A DNA stretch of 64,000 nt, taken from contig CM075353.1 in NCBI GenBank assembly GCA_037693485.1, forward strand, positions 104,180,501-104,244,500, in the 5' to 3' direction. The stretch comes from Kitagawia praeruptora (taxonomy: Eukaryota > Streptophyta > Magnoliopsida > Apiales > Apiaceae). The notes beneath the pieces are model-generated. The model searched no databases. It worked only from the letters and a program-made list of their open reading frames with translations, and had not been told where the DNA came from. The position numbers and the translations under genes are program-made. Positions 12,001 through 22,181 of this stretch are shown one piece after another. Position 1 is the first letter of the stretch. Each line of letters opens with the position of its first letter.

Positions 12001-13052
12001 ATATAGCTCTCACCCTGGGATAGATCCTGCGGGCTAGCAGTCTCTTGGGTCTGGGAATCAGAAACATAGGAAGAGGAATGAGTAGAATGTAGAGAGAGAT
12101 TACCTGATTCATTACCTTGTTCGTCACCGCTTTGCTCATCAGGAATCTCTTCAAATGCCTCAGCATGAGCAGACCGATTCTGAGCATATGATGAAACTTG
12201 CGATGATTCCACCAAGGTGGTAACTCCTGCATCATATATAAGCCACTGTTGAATGTTTTCAGGAATAGACATTGGTTTACCTTGATGTTTGTCCTGATTA
12301 TCAATTGTTGAAAGTGACTTAGTGCCCATCCCTAGTGGTGCAGATGTTGGACTTCTGGCAAAACTCTGTCTAACTGCAAGAGCATCCTTCGGTATTAAAT
12401 CATTAATCAGCATCTGTAGGAACCGAGGAAACCAGCAGACAACATCTGTTGTGTTGAGGTCTCTGCTTACAGGAGATCCCATTACACCCACTATCTCAGA
12501 GAGAACTATGCGTCCATAATTTATATTCAGTTCTCTTGCTAGGGCAATTCCAAAGGTTTGCATGGGAATGGAAATTTGATGAAAATCGCTTTCTCGTGCC
12601 CGAAAACATCTTGTGATAGCCTCGAAAAAGTAATTCCATTCCACATGAAAGAATTGTTTTTGGATGTTTCCAGTGATCCGGCCAGACGGAGGATAACATC
12701 CTATTTCTTCAAAGAAACTGAGGCGTTCTGCAACTGTAGGTTCTGGATCATAAGCATCTTTTATCGGGAATCCCAGAACCCTGTTGACAATTTCTTCATT
12801 GACCTCATATTCCTGACCCGCTAAGGTAAACCTGAAACCATAGGGGGTTGATTTGCTCCCAAAAGAAACCGCACTGGTCCATAATTGCTGTAAAGCATCA
12901 TGTACTAGTGTAGGTTTAGCAGTAAAAGCATCGCTAGCTTTGGAATACAAATTGAGAAATCGTATCCAAGACTTAAAGCGCGGGAGTTGATCACCAATTT
13001 CCGTAGAAATATTATAAAAATTGTTTTTAGCAAGTGAAAATTGGTGAGCCAT
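9063..13052 (-). CDS. Sirevirus A third ORF, 1,329 aa, unknown function
   Basis: A single uninterrupted frame. The first ATG is at 13052 (MAHQFSLAKNN); the frame is open a little further upstream but has no ATG there. Residues 1 to about 225 look like a folded domain, with W-I-R-F-L-N, H-D-A-L-Q-Q-L-W and V-N-R-V-L-G-F-P motifs. A Ser/Thr/Glu/Pro-rich stretch follows to about 450, a Met/Gln-rich likely coiled coil near 560-640, a Gly-rich stretch near 680, a long charged helical part, and a Lys/Arg-rich tail. I see no clear transmembrane segment or signal peptide. Other Sireviruses have an 'envelope-like' ORF at this place, but nothing here shows envelope function. The N-terminal domain is shared with the third ORF of element B. 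Confidence 0.85.
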   Translation of the reverse strand: MAHQFSLAKNNFYNISTEIGDQLPRFKSWIRFLNLYSKASDAFTAKPTLVHDALQQLWTSAVSFGSKSTPYGFRFTLAGQEYEVNEEIVNRVLGFPIKDAYDPEPTVAERLSFFEEIGCYPPSGRITGNIQKQFFHVEWNYFFEAITRCFRARESDFHQISIPMQTFGIALARELNINYGRIVLSEIVGVMGSPVSRDLNTTDVVCWFPRFLQMLINDLIPKDALAVRQSFARSPTSAPLGMGTKSLSTIDNQDKHQGKPMSIPENIQQWLIYDAGVTTLVESSQVSSYAQNRSAHAEAFEEIPDEQSGDEQGNESGNLSLHSTHSSSYVSDSQTQETASPQDLSQGESYISNSLSPLSPESKQPAHIDVGNDEESDPEEQPLTRKKAKFSHAATSKPQSNPSVSHATTPPHESGSPLEQSAHRDFDDDYVPLEDTVASKGHEALKASAVPSPVRTDAAKRIGSDVVQEHFVASQPEIPTQEPTAIDPITANYIAYPVSTGTASYFGSIIEDIHERETGSVCERIGREGPSFLRPETERQILTERVLERGHLNQTPSLNIENLDTRMTSMENQMKQFGQTMGQLGMNIGNNQRALDDYAARMASQATAFNVLTNKVNDLGHAGGVLGNTLNERMGAMEITMDTLAVEISRVMFAIRNFVPPECFEPQQPPPDAGTGGASGAGAYGSGFEDSYAAGGSGDQGGVQDNSPKGESRQETRQQVVQIEEIQEQADLVKEKEIEPSIDEEALRRRKGKAIAIEQDEPFVDLSHQEKVQVVHDSDSDMEDIPLEHAIKRSLKDQGGGAGMSFGMPEEITVDEETLKSQKLALEQAEFFKMKAMQERAVFLEKKVELQGKQYDHELARLADPQVDLDNRRIGQKWDEARKIMMGPCAKGVHNKEADDLFYNLNLQNPMAADYISALKRLISKVRVGYNATLKEWQVILSLTEGVPMSFLYVDDQFMTRRSASELFLLATKIQYSHSENLSILYRDQLMQLAEDKGPEFSAYPNVVRMVVDSKLKRVSMEEKDLMELSVESLKAVCRQMMSKGFASELKDKSVKIIESVIFKKSNEVWKCDIIAPNPLDNVKIEPELIEKKWNILQAMKNVDEALNLPSGELEQGEIRESIGVPGRDSVYWIHSFVDDIADTLVFIDADQNKTLLHMSRKWLLQTQDAAFLEKVLYVFKWEEVEDKHVEEKQRLMSYLSDVVVEKKRMEQDAASVHNTNRVKGYPKMIYCQFKADKAHWKPQLIMKKFEDIPKIRTTQEVDKLRRLFKHPYPEPKNPLEMEAVSLLNARWTQLRDPVYKKEQQQKAKSKRQKEEKDQAAEARKRKQN

Positions 13053-13079
13053 TTTAATTAAAATGTTTTTCCTTAACAA

Positions 13080-14643
13080 ATGTGAATTTTAATTTTAATT
13101 TTCGAAAAACAATTAATTAAAGAATTATCAGTTATAGCCCTTTTAATTTAACAAAAAGACCAAAAGTCACTCTTGAAAAATTAAACTACGGGTTATAAAT
13201 AATTATCACTGTGAGAGGCGAAAATCAACAACCAATTAACAGAATCTGATACCAGTGAAATCAGTGAAGTTATGTGTGTACACACGAGTGAAATCGTGTG
13301 TATATGACTGTGAAGTGGTGTGTGTATATACGTGTGTATATATATCGAGAAAGAAGAACAGATACACAAACACACAAACTCAGATATTACTAGTCACTCA
13401 GATAATGGCTGTTAAAAAATCGGGCATTAATTCGAGATCTGTATGAGTTTTATCACAAAAATCACGAATAGTGGTTGTAAGTCGAAATTGCCTGTATGTA
13501 TATGGAGGCGGCTGTAAAACTTAATTAGGTAAAAGTGAATGTATTGATCGAGTTAGAGATGTATATATAGACATGAATGTGAAATGACAAAAGTCACCCT
13601 GTTAAAAAGAGTGAAAACACTAAGTACATACAGGGAGAGCCTAAGTCGAAGTCTATCTCGAAGTCTAAGTCGAAGTCTATCTCGAAGTCTATCTCGAACA
13701 TTTTAAGTCGAACTTCGAGATGGAGTTCGAGATAGATGTTAACTCGGAAAACTTGAACCATTTAACTATTAAAGACCATTTAAACAGCAAAAACCACCAA
13801 CAGTACTAGGGAAACCTATCTCGAAATTCAAGTAGAAATTCGAGATAAGTTTCGAGTTAGGAGTTAACTCGAAAAAAAAATCCCCTTGGACCAACTGAGA
13901 ACTCTATCTCGAACATCAAGTCGAAATTCGAGTTAAGTTTCGAGATAGAGGATAACTCGAAATTATTAACTAACTCGAAGTTATTCTCTCAGATCATTTC
14001 AAAAAATATCCCCTGTAAGATATACATTATATGGAATATTTTGAGTAAGGAAATAGGCACACTGGTTACTCAAATTCGAACCTTAAGTCGAATTTCGAGA
14101 TAAATTTCGAGATAGAGGCTAACTCGAAATTCTTCCCAGACTTAGAATTTTCAAAACTTCACTCTGGAAGCTCAAATAGAAATTCAACTAGAATTTCAAG
14201 ATGAGTTTCGAGATAGTGATTAACTCGAAATTTTGAAGATACTTAGAATAATTTGACAATTTTTCTTTGAAAAACTCAACAATTAATTTTGCCAAATTAA
14301 TATAAATATCAATTCAAGGATTTTAAAATATGACATTATTAAAACATTCCTTGATAATTCTAAGGCCTCTAATTACATGAAAAACACAGGTAAATTCATC
14401 TAAAAATTATGCAAAATTTAGAATATTATGAATTTAACTCCCCCTATGATCATGCAATCTAACAATCATAAATTCAAAGATTTGTGCTATAAAAGACACT
14501 TGAAACACAATGAATTCATGTAAAATGACACTATATGCAACCTATAACAATCATTAATTAGGCATTTTAAAGTCTAAGCACATAATGATTAAGTAGCTTG
14601 CATATACAAACATAACCATGGATTTTACAGATAGAAGGCTTTA
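13080..14643 (-). other. pol-ORF3 spacer of Sirevirus A with TCGAAATTCGAG repeat array
   Basis: Non-coding spacer. From about 13640 to 14240 there are roughly five degenerate repeats spaced about 110-130 bp. Each has 'atctcgaa', 'aagtcgaaattcgag', 'agtttcgagatag' and 'taactcgaaa' segments, many able to pair with each other. The same core motif is arrayed in the leader (20469-20610) and present in the LTRs. An AT-rich part without visible structure follows to 14643. Confidence 0.75.
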
Positions 14644-17600
14644 CTAACTTGTGTTAAGCATTCCCAATTCACCAACCAACCTATTGAATGTTACTTCATC
14701 AAGAGGTTTGGTGAATATATCTGCAATTTGTTGCATTGTGGGCACAAAATGTAGCTCCACAGTCCCCTCCTCGACATGTTCTCTTATGAAGTGATACCTG
14801 ATGTCGATGTGCTTGGTTCTTGAGTGATCTACAGGATTGTTGGTTATGGCAATAGCACTTGTGTTGTCACACATAATTGGAATTTTCTTGTGCTCCATGC
14901 CATAATCCTTCAATTGGTTCCTCATCCACAGTATTTGAGCTACACAGCTTCCAGCAGCAATGTACTCAGCTTCAGCAGTAGAAGTAGATACTGTATGTTG
15001 CTTTTTACTTTGCCAGGACACCAATCTTCTGCCAAGAAATTGACAAGCACCAGATGTGCTTTTCCTATCAATCCTGCAACCTGCATAGTCTGAATCCGTA
15101 TAGCCAATTAGATTAAAACCTGTATCTCTTGGGTACCAAATTCCTAGATTTGGTGTGCCCTTGAGATACCTAAAAATTCTTTTGACGGCTATGAGATGTG
15201 ATTCTCTTGGATCCGCTTGGAATCTTGCACATAAACAAGTCGCGAACATTATATCAGGTCTACTTGCAGTTAAATAGAGAAGTGAGCCAATCATACCTCG
15301 ATAGCTTGTGATGTCAACTGGTTTACCTATTTTGTCTTCATCAAGCTTCGTGGCTGTTGCCATGGGAGTCTTAGCTGCTGATGCATCTTCTAGATTGTAC
15401 TTCTTGAGTAAATCTCAGACGTACTTGGATTGACAAATAAAGATACCATCTTTTCTCTGACTGATCTGTAATCCAAGGAAGAAGGACAGCTCTCCCATCA
15501 TGCTCATCTCATATTTCTCTTGCATTAGCTTAGCAAATTTCTCGCACAAGCGCTCATTAGATGACCCGAAGATAATATCGTCCACATAGACTTGAACAAG
15601 TATTAAATCATTCTTCACATTCTTATAGAACAATGTTTTGTCAATTACTCCCCTAGTAAAACCACTTTCAATTAAGAATACGGATAGGGTTTCATACCAA
15701 CATCTTGGGGATTGCCTGAGGCCATAGACAGATTTGAAGAGAAGATACACAAAATCTACAAGTTCTGGATCAATGAAGCCAGGCGGCTGTTCCAGATACA
15801 CCTCTTCTTCTAACTCTCCGTTCAGGAAGGCACTTTTCACATCCATCTGAAAAACCTTGAAGTTCTTGTGTGCTGCAAATGCCAAGAACATCCTGACTGC
15901 CTCAAGTCTTGCAACCGGTGCATAGGTCTCATCATAATCAATTCCTTCTCGCTGAGAATAACCTTTTGCAACCAAACGAGCCTTGTTTCGAGTTACAAGT
16001 CCGTTTTCATCCATTTTATTTCTGAATACCCACCTTGCTCCAATTACTGATTTGTTCTTTGGTCGGGGTACCAGTTTCCAAACTTTCTGCCTTTCAAACT
16101 GATTGAGTTCCTCTTGCATTGCAATCACCCAATCAGCATCACCAAGAGCTTCTTCTATTTCTTTAGGTTCAAGCTTGGATAAGAACCCAGAATATAAGAA
16201 AATATTAGCCAGGTCAGCTCTTGCATTTCTTCTAGTAGACACACCAGCATCTGGATCACCAATAATTAATTCAAACGGATGGTCTCTATTCCATACCCGT
16301 TCTCTTGGAAATTGTCTTGATGATTCAGCGTGACTTTCTGAGTTGTGGTGCTGACTACTTTGATTACTTTCACTAACTCCCCCTGAGTTAGTGTCAGCTC
16401 CTACAGAACTAGAGTCAACTCGACTCGAGCCTTGAACAGTAGTCCTTGAGCTGCTATTTACTCCCCCTGAGTTGTTGCCGGTGCGTACTGCAGAAGTCTC
16501 TCCTGATCTTGTAGGATTAGCTTGTTCACTAGACTCAGGTTCTTCACGTACACTTTGAACATTTAATGGGACAACCAACTCAGGTTCATCTTCAAGTTCT
16601 TCTAAGTCCAGATTCTGAAATTTTAGGGACTCAGGTTCACTAGAATCTCTTGAAATTGATGAGAGTTTGGTATCGTCGAATCTGACGTTGTAGCTTTCAG
16701 TCACTTTTCGATCATTTACTAAGAACACCCTATAAGCTGCTACCACATCTGTGGAGTAACCAACAAAGATTCCTTCACGAGCTTTTGCTGCAAACTTGCC
16801 TAGATTTTCATCATCTATAAGTACATAGCATTTTGCTCCAAATACATGAAAGTATTTGATTGTTGGTCTTCTGCCGTTCATTAGCTCACATGGTGTCTTT
16901 TCTTTATCTTTTATGATCAAGGATCGATTTTGAGTGTAACACACGGTACTCACTGCTTCTGCCCAGAAATACAGAGGAAGTTTCGAATCATACAACAAAG
17001 TTCTTGCTGCTTCAACCAATGTTCTATTCTTCCTTTCAACTACTCCATTTTGTTGTGGAGTTCTCGGGGCTGAATACTGACGACGTATTCCCTTAGATAC
17101 ACAGAAGTCATTTAGCACTGCGTTTTTGAATTCAGTGCCATTGTCTGATCTAATCGTCTTCACAGTAAGTGTTGAAATATTCTCAATTTGAGTGATGTGA
17201 TCAATGATTAGGAAAGGTACTTCGTCTTTCGTCATTGCGAACAATACCCATGTGTACTTGGAGAAGTCATCCACGATTACCAATGCATATCTTTTCCTAG
17301 ACAAAGATAGGACATTCACTGGGCCAAACAGATCCATATGAAGAAGTTGCAGAGGCTCAGTGATACTAGAAATTTCTTTGCTTTTATGCGAGGCTCGCTT
17401 CGACTTTCCCATTTCACAGGCTTCACAGAGTCCTTTCGGAGCGAACTCCATTTGAGGTAGATCTCTCACCAATTCTCGCCTCGCGAGAGCATTCATCGTT
17501 TTGAAGTTTAAATGAGATAACTTTTTGTGCCATAACCAGCTTTCATCATCCGAAGCTTTACTGTAGAAACAGGTGACTTCATTCTGATTTGCTGAATCCA

Positions 17601-17997
17601 TGTCTGCAACAAAAAGATCTGCCTTTCGAACTCCTCTCAAAGCCAGTGAGCCTTCCTTGATGTGAGTGATTGATACACCTTTCTTGTTGAAGACAATTTC
17701 GTAACCTTTGTCACAGAATTGACTGATACTCAACAAATTATGCTTTAATCCCTCAACATAGGAAATATCTTCAATGATGACATTGCCAGTTTTCAGTTTG
17801 CCATATCCCTTTGTCACACCTATGCTGTCATCTCCAAAGGTAACATAAGGGCCAGCTTTCATAACCAACTCTGTAAGCAGGGACTTGTTTCCAGTCATAT
17901 GCCTCGATGCTCCACTGTCTAGCACCCATATAACTTTATTTCTATTCTGCTTAACGCCCTGCAATGACAGGTTGATTAGACTTTCTTCGGAACCCAA
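14644..17997 (-). pseudogene. pol: Sirevirus A pol (protease-integrase-RT-RNase H), one nonsense codon
   Basis: One frame from 17997 to 14644, broken only by TGA at 15414-15412. Protease: DSGASRHM near residue 27. Integrase: H-H-C-C zinc-binding region (WHKKLSH...CEACEMGK, about 155-200), then a D-D-E core seen as HMDLFGP, RSDNGTEF and QQNGVVERKN. RT starts near WVIAMQEELNQFE and shows FQMDVKSAFL and YVDDIIFG. RNase H follows with GYTDSDYAG, STAEAEYIA and the ending ADIFTKPLDE. The order PR-IN-RT-RH defines Ty1/copia. The stop falls between RT and RNase H, so the product would be RT without RNase H. The 17997 limit is an overlap with gag, not an ATG. Confidence 0.92.
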
Positions 17998-20423
17998 CTT
18001 TGATTGGGCCCGGCTTTTCGATAAGATTTAGAATCAACAGATTTAACAACAGGAGATGCACTTTTCTTAACATTACTAGAGCTTTCGACTTTCTCCTTTC
18101 CTTTCTCAGACTTGACATATTTATCAGTCCTAGGAGAAGGTTTGTCACTCCTAACTTTAGGAGGACTGACAGTCTTAGCTCTCACATGCTTTTTCTTGAT
18201 GTTTGAACTAGCAGCAGTATTTAAGCATGACTGGCTAGATGCATTCATTAAATTCACAAAAGTTTGCATGACATTAAAAGTGCATGGCATACAATTAGGT
18301 TGACCACACTGTGCATGGTTCGGATGCAGATTATTCATTGTATGTGTGACAGGCATGGCATGTGCAGCAGGAACATTTATGATAGCTTTACATGCATAAG
18401 AAAGATGTTCAGTAGATTTGCAGTGATAACATGCTTTCTTTATTCGTTCAGCCTTAACCTCTTTTATGCCTTTCTTCCCTTGTTGTTTAACAGCCTTAGC
18501 TCCTAATCCTAGTCTAGATTCATCACTAGGGAAATTGATTTTAACTTGTTTGATAGGAGTTATAGGTTGTGCTTTCTGGCGATCTTCCATCTCAATCTCA
18601 TATCTAGCTATCAATTCAGTCTCTTCTTCTTCTATTCTAGGAACAAGGTGTTTGTAGATGGGTTTGACAGACGATTTAAAAATGCTAGGAATTTCATTTT
18701 TAAGGTCACTGGAACTAGTGTCGATAGGTCTCTTCCCTTCTTTCTTAGAAAGGTTAGAATAATCAAGTCCTACACCTACTCCAGTTATCTTCTTAAATAC
18801 GTCATTATCTACATACACTTTACTAGCAGCTAGTTTGTAAGCTTCACATTTAGTTTCTAACTCAGCTAGTTTGTTCCTAAGACATGATTCTATTTCTGCC
18901 TTAAGGACGAGCTTGTGTTCCAAAGATTTAATAAAATCTCTTAGGGAAGTATCTACAGTGCAAGCAGCCTCTAACTCTTCCACTTTTGCCTCAAGCATTC
19001 TGCTTTTGGCGACAAGTGTTTTCTGTTCCTTTTGAGAAGTGTCTAGGCTTTTGCACAACATGTAGATCTCTTCGCTAAGAGCCCCGTTCTGTTCCTTATA
19101 ATCATCAATAGACATTTCTACTTTAAGGGTTAGAACTGGTACCTCTGGTTCCTCTGATGTCTCAGCCATGAGCGCAAAGTTTGCTACATGAGTAACATCT
19201 TCCTCATCTGAATCATCCCAAGCTCTTCCTTCTGTTACTACTAAAGCTCTTTTACCATGTTTTTCTTTCACCAGCGATTCATACTTGCTTTTGAGGGCTT
19301 CAAATGTCTCTTTTGGATAAGTCTGTTTAGGCTTTTTGCAGTCCGAGGCAAAATGTCCAGGTTCACCACAATTATAGCAATTGAACTTCATTTTGAAATC
19401 CAACGGAGATTTGTAGCTGGTACTCTTACCTTTGCTTTTGTAGCCTGACGAACTACCACCACCCTTAACAGCCCGATAGTAAGATGAAGAATTTCTCTGT
19501 GGTCGGTTGCTCTTTCTGAATCTCATGTTTTTGAACTTCCTTGCCATGTATGCCACGACACTATCGTCCATGTTGTCCAGCTCTTCTTGGGTGAAGTAGT
19601 CATCATCACTGTTAGATGCGCACTCATCATCATTATCAACTTGATGTGGTGCAAGTGATGATTTAGGCTTTGCTGCAACCATTGCCTTCTTAGACTCCTC
19701 CTCATCAGCAACTAATCCTGATGCAGTTTCTTTTCCTTTTGAATCATTGTCCCATGCTTGATCTTGAAGTGTCTCCAGCTCATAGGTCTTTAGAATTCCA
19801 TAATATTCTTCCAGAGAAGTTGTATGCAAATCTCTGGTTTCTCTGATTGCGTAGACCCTATGTTCAATGCTCTTTGGCTGGTTCCTCAGATATCTCGTAT
19901 TGGTTTCAACCATGGGGAGAGTTACACCTCTCAGATTCAAATCTAATACTAACTGACTGAATCTTAGATAGACGTCTGTTATGCCTTCTCCTTTTCTTAT
20001 TCTGAAGGTGTCATACTCCATCTTGAGTATAAGTGTCTTGTTGCTTCTAACCTCTGCAGATCCTTCCATGACAACTTCTATCTTGTCCCAAATCTTCTTT
20101 GCTGTATTCAAACCTTTGACTATGTTGAACATTTCATGATCAAGGGATTCCATCAAGGTTTGTCTTACAGAAGTATCATAAGCTATTTGCTCCTTGTCAG
20201 CATCCGTAAAGTCCGCTGCCTTTTTAGGCTCAGACCGAGCAGGTATAACCTCCTCTCCTTCCGTACGCTCAGGAATAGCTTTCATTGGAACGAATTTACC
20301 CTTTTCAAGGACTTCCAGATATTCAGGGTTAATTGTCTCTAAGTAAAGTCTCATTCTGAAAACCCATTCTTCGTAGTGATCTCGGTTGAACATTGGGATC
20401 TTGAAAGAATTTTTAGGAGCCAT
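17976..20423 (-). CDS. gag: Sirevirus A gag, 815 aa
   Basis: Starts at ATG 20423 (MAPKNSFKIPMFNRDHYEEW); an upstream GTG in frame is less likely. The N-terminal half is the copia Gag fold (EEWVFRMRLYLE..., KKIWDKIE). A CCHC knuckle CYNCGEPGHFASDC lies near residue 350, a predicted coiled coil with regular Leu/Glu spacing near 430-550, and a second knuckle CYHCKSTEHLSYAC near 660. A Lys/Ser-rich tail ends WVPKKV. The long C-terminal part and second knuckle are typical of Sirevirus Gag, which coats RNA in virus-like particles. The stop lies 22 bases past the first codon of the pol frame. Confidence 0.93.
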   Translation of the reverse strand: MAPKNSFKIPMFNRDHYEEWVFRMRLYLETINPEYLEVLEKGKFVPMKAIPERTEGEEVIPARSEPKKAADFTDADKEQIAYDTSVRQTLMESLDHEMFNIVKGLNTAKKIWDKIEVVMEGSAEVRSNKTLILKMEYDTFRIRKGEGITDVYLRFSQLVLDLNLRGVTLPMVETNTRYLRNQPKSIEHRVYAIRETRDLHTTSLEEYYGILKTYELETLQDQAWDNDSKGKETASGLVADEEESKKAMVAAKPKSSLAPHQVDNDDECASNSDDDYFTQEELDNMDDSVVAYMARKFKNMRFRKSNRPQRNSSSYYRAVKGGGSSSGYKSKGKSTSYKSPLDFKMKFNCYNCGEPGHFASDCKKPKQTYPKETFEALKSKYESLVKEKHGKRALVVTEGRAWDDSDEEDVTHVANFALMAETSEEPEVPVLTLKVEMSIDDYKEQNGALSEEIYMLCKSLDTSQKEQKTLVAKSRMLEAKVEELEAACTVDTSLRDFIKSLEHKLVLKAEIESCLRNKLAELETKCEAYKLAASKVYVDNDVFKKITGVGVGLDYSNLSKKEGKRPIDTSSSDLKNEIPSIFKSSVKPIYKHLVPRIEEEETELIARYEIEMEDRQKAQPITPIKQVKINFPSDESRLGLGAKAVKQQGKKGIKEVKAERIKKACYHCKSTEHLSYACKAIINVPAAHAMPVTHTMNNLHPNHAQCGQPNCMPCTFNVMQTFVNLMNASSQSCLNTAASSNIKKKHVRAKTVSPPKVRSDKPSPRTDKYVKSEKGKEKVESSSNVKKSASPVVKSVDSKSYRKAGPNQSWVPKKV

Positions 20424-21107
20424 TTCAAATCTGGTCACTAAAGGTTTCTAAGTACCCAAGACTAGGCTATGTAGAAAATCTATGTAGAACTTTTGCCTAA
20501 GTCGAAATTTCTCTAAGTCGAAATTTTGCTCAAGTCGAAATTCACCAAGTAGAAATTGTCCAAGTCGAAATTCTATGTAGAAAATCTCAAGTAGAAATTC
20601 TATGTAGAACTTTTGTCCTTAGAATAAATTTTCTGCAGATTTCTTTAATATTGAATAAACAATATTATCACTTTAACACCTTTTTGACTTTTGATACTTT
20701 ACTCACCGAATCCACCTAACCCACATGCTAGGTACTGAATATGTCTTGTACACTTTCGGCCAAGGAATAATTTTCAAATCAAAAGTACAAAAACACCTTT
20801 TTGACTATCTTATTTGTTTGAAAAAGGAGATCAAAAAGTTGTTGGGTTGTCTTCTTTGATAAGAACAGATGATGAACACTCAAGAACACCAAATATCAAT
20901 GAACCCAGATTAATTCACAAAAATTAATTAAAATACACCCAAGCTAAATAATCACACCTGGAGTATTTAAATAATTTTTCCGGATGAGTTTTCACTACCA
21001 ACGAATTAAAGCACACTTTTCGAGAAAATGAAAAGTAGATCTAGAAAATGAAAACTCACGATTCTTCTACCAAACACAAGGATCTATGTTTTGTATGTTA
21101 AACATCC
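20424..21107 (-). other. Leader of Sirevirus A with AAGTCGAAATT array
   Basis: Untranslated region between primer-binding site and gag. Between 20469 and 20610 about ten copies of 'aagt(c/a)gaaatt' or 'atgtagaa' follow each other every 13-17 bases. The rest is AT-rich with no frame. Confidence 0.75.
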
Positions 21108-21120
21108 GCTCTGATACCAA
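21108..21120 (-). other. Primer-binding site of Sirevirus A (initiator tRNA-Met)
   Basis: On the minus strand TTGGTATCAGAGC follows the 5' LTR after one base. This matches the 3' end of plant initiator methionine tRNA, the usual primer of copia elements. Confidence 0.9.
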
Positions 21121-21121
21121 T

Positions 21122-22176
21122 TGTTAGGTCCAAATGTGTTGTAGAGGGGGGGTGAATACAACTTTTCGAATATGAGAAGCAATAAATACGATGCAATAAA
21201 TGAACACGCAGATTCAAGGAATATATTTCTTATATATAACTTGAAAAGGTTGCTACAACATTCATTACAAAGTATAACAGAAGTTCAGAGAGAAGTGAAT
21301 GATTCTAAGCTCTGTGAATGTACTCTCTCTCTTTTTCTTGTGTTTTCTTAATATTGCTCACTAACTCAAAACATTACACAAGTGCTTCTATTTATACTAC
21401 ATGTAATCTATGTCCTGTAGTCTTCAAAGACTAAGATGTACGTGGCCCAATAATGTCCACATAAATCTTGCCTTATCTTGAAAGCTTGGAAATCTGCCAA
21501 TCAGAAGATGCCATGTGTCATGTTGAAGCTGCACTCTAAGTAGAACTTCTACTTGAGAATTTCTACTTAGCCATCTCGAAATTTCTAAGTCGAACTTCTA
21601 CTTAGAAATATTCTACTTGGCCATCCAGAACATTTAGTACTTAGAAAATATTCTGGTCTTCAACTTGAAACTTCAATGCACATCTTGAGCTTGTGATATC
21701 TTCATGTCTTCTTTATTCTTCACCAAGCTCTTGAACATGGATCTTTATTACTGACATAAACTTGCTATCAATGTCCTGACACTTGATGCACTGGTCTGGT
21801 TCATAAGTGACTAGTCTTGATAGTGTTTCTGCTTCTTGAATAAATTACCATATTCACTTAGTAACTTGGCTTTCCAATATTTGCTTTCCTTCTTGTTCAC
21901 TTGAAATCAATTGGTCTTGTTGATACTGATAGTTATGATCTTGATTCTCGAATTCTCAAATCACTGAGGCATGAACAACTTTGACTTGAACTTCTCTCAA
22001 TGATTTCTTCTTGGCTTGATCATAGTTAACATGTTCAATTGTATCAATTACCTTGTCTTCATATAGTGTTGATTTTTTGTGACTTCTTGTTCTTGATTGT
22101 CTTCTGGTTAAGTATCTTTTCTTTTAATTGAGTTACATTAGTTATAGTGTTACAAGTTTATACACTCTGCCTTTCA
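21122..22176 (-). repeat. 5' LTR of Sirevirus A
   Basis: 1,055 bp, the promoter-bearing copy for the minus-strand element. A minus-strand TATAAATAG lies at 21396-21388, so transcription probably starts about 25-35 bases to its left, near 21360. The outer end is followed by TSD CAAGT. Confidence 0.95.
21388..21396 (-). promoter_or_regulatory. TATA box in the 5' LTR of Sirevirus A
   Basis: TATAAATAG on the minus strand matches the plant TATA consensus well and lies upstream of the region expected to be transcribed as R-U5. Confidence 0.6.
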
Positions 22177-22181
22177 CAAGT

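Larger units (their letters stand above)
7665..22176 (-). mobile_element. Sirevirus A: complete Ty1/copia LTR retrotransposon, 14,512 bp
   Basis: Two 1,055-bp LTRs (7665-8719 and 21122-22176) flank an internal region read leftward: primer-binding site, long leader, gag, pol in copia order (protease, integrase, RT, RNase H), spacer, a 1,329-aa third ORF and polypurine tract. TSD CAAGT at 7660-7664 and 22177-22181 is perfect. The LTRs differ at four positions by eye, so insertion was recent. The two zinc knuckles in a very long Gag and the extra 3' ORF fit Sireviruses. One nonsense codon in pol (15412-15414) means this copy may need trans help. Confidence 0.95.

Noticed and set aside
9240..12824. 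Several plus-strand frames of 60-120 codons
   Set aside because: Shadows of the 1,329-aa minus-strand ORF of Sirevirus A.
13640..14240. CRISPR-like look of the TCGAAATTCGAG array
   Set aside because: Unit length and spacing are irregular, the spacers are themselves diverged repeats, and the context is a plant retrotransposon.
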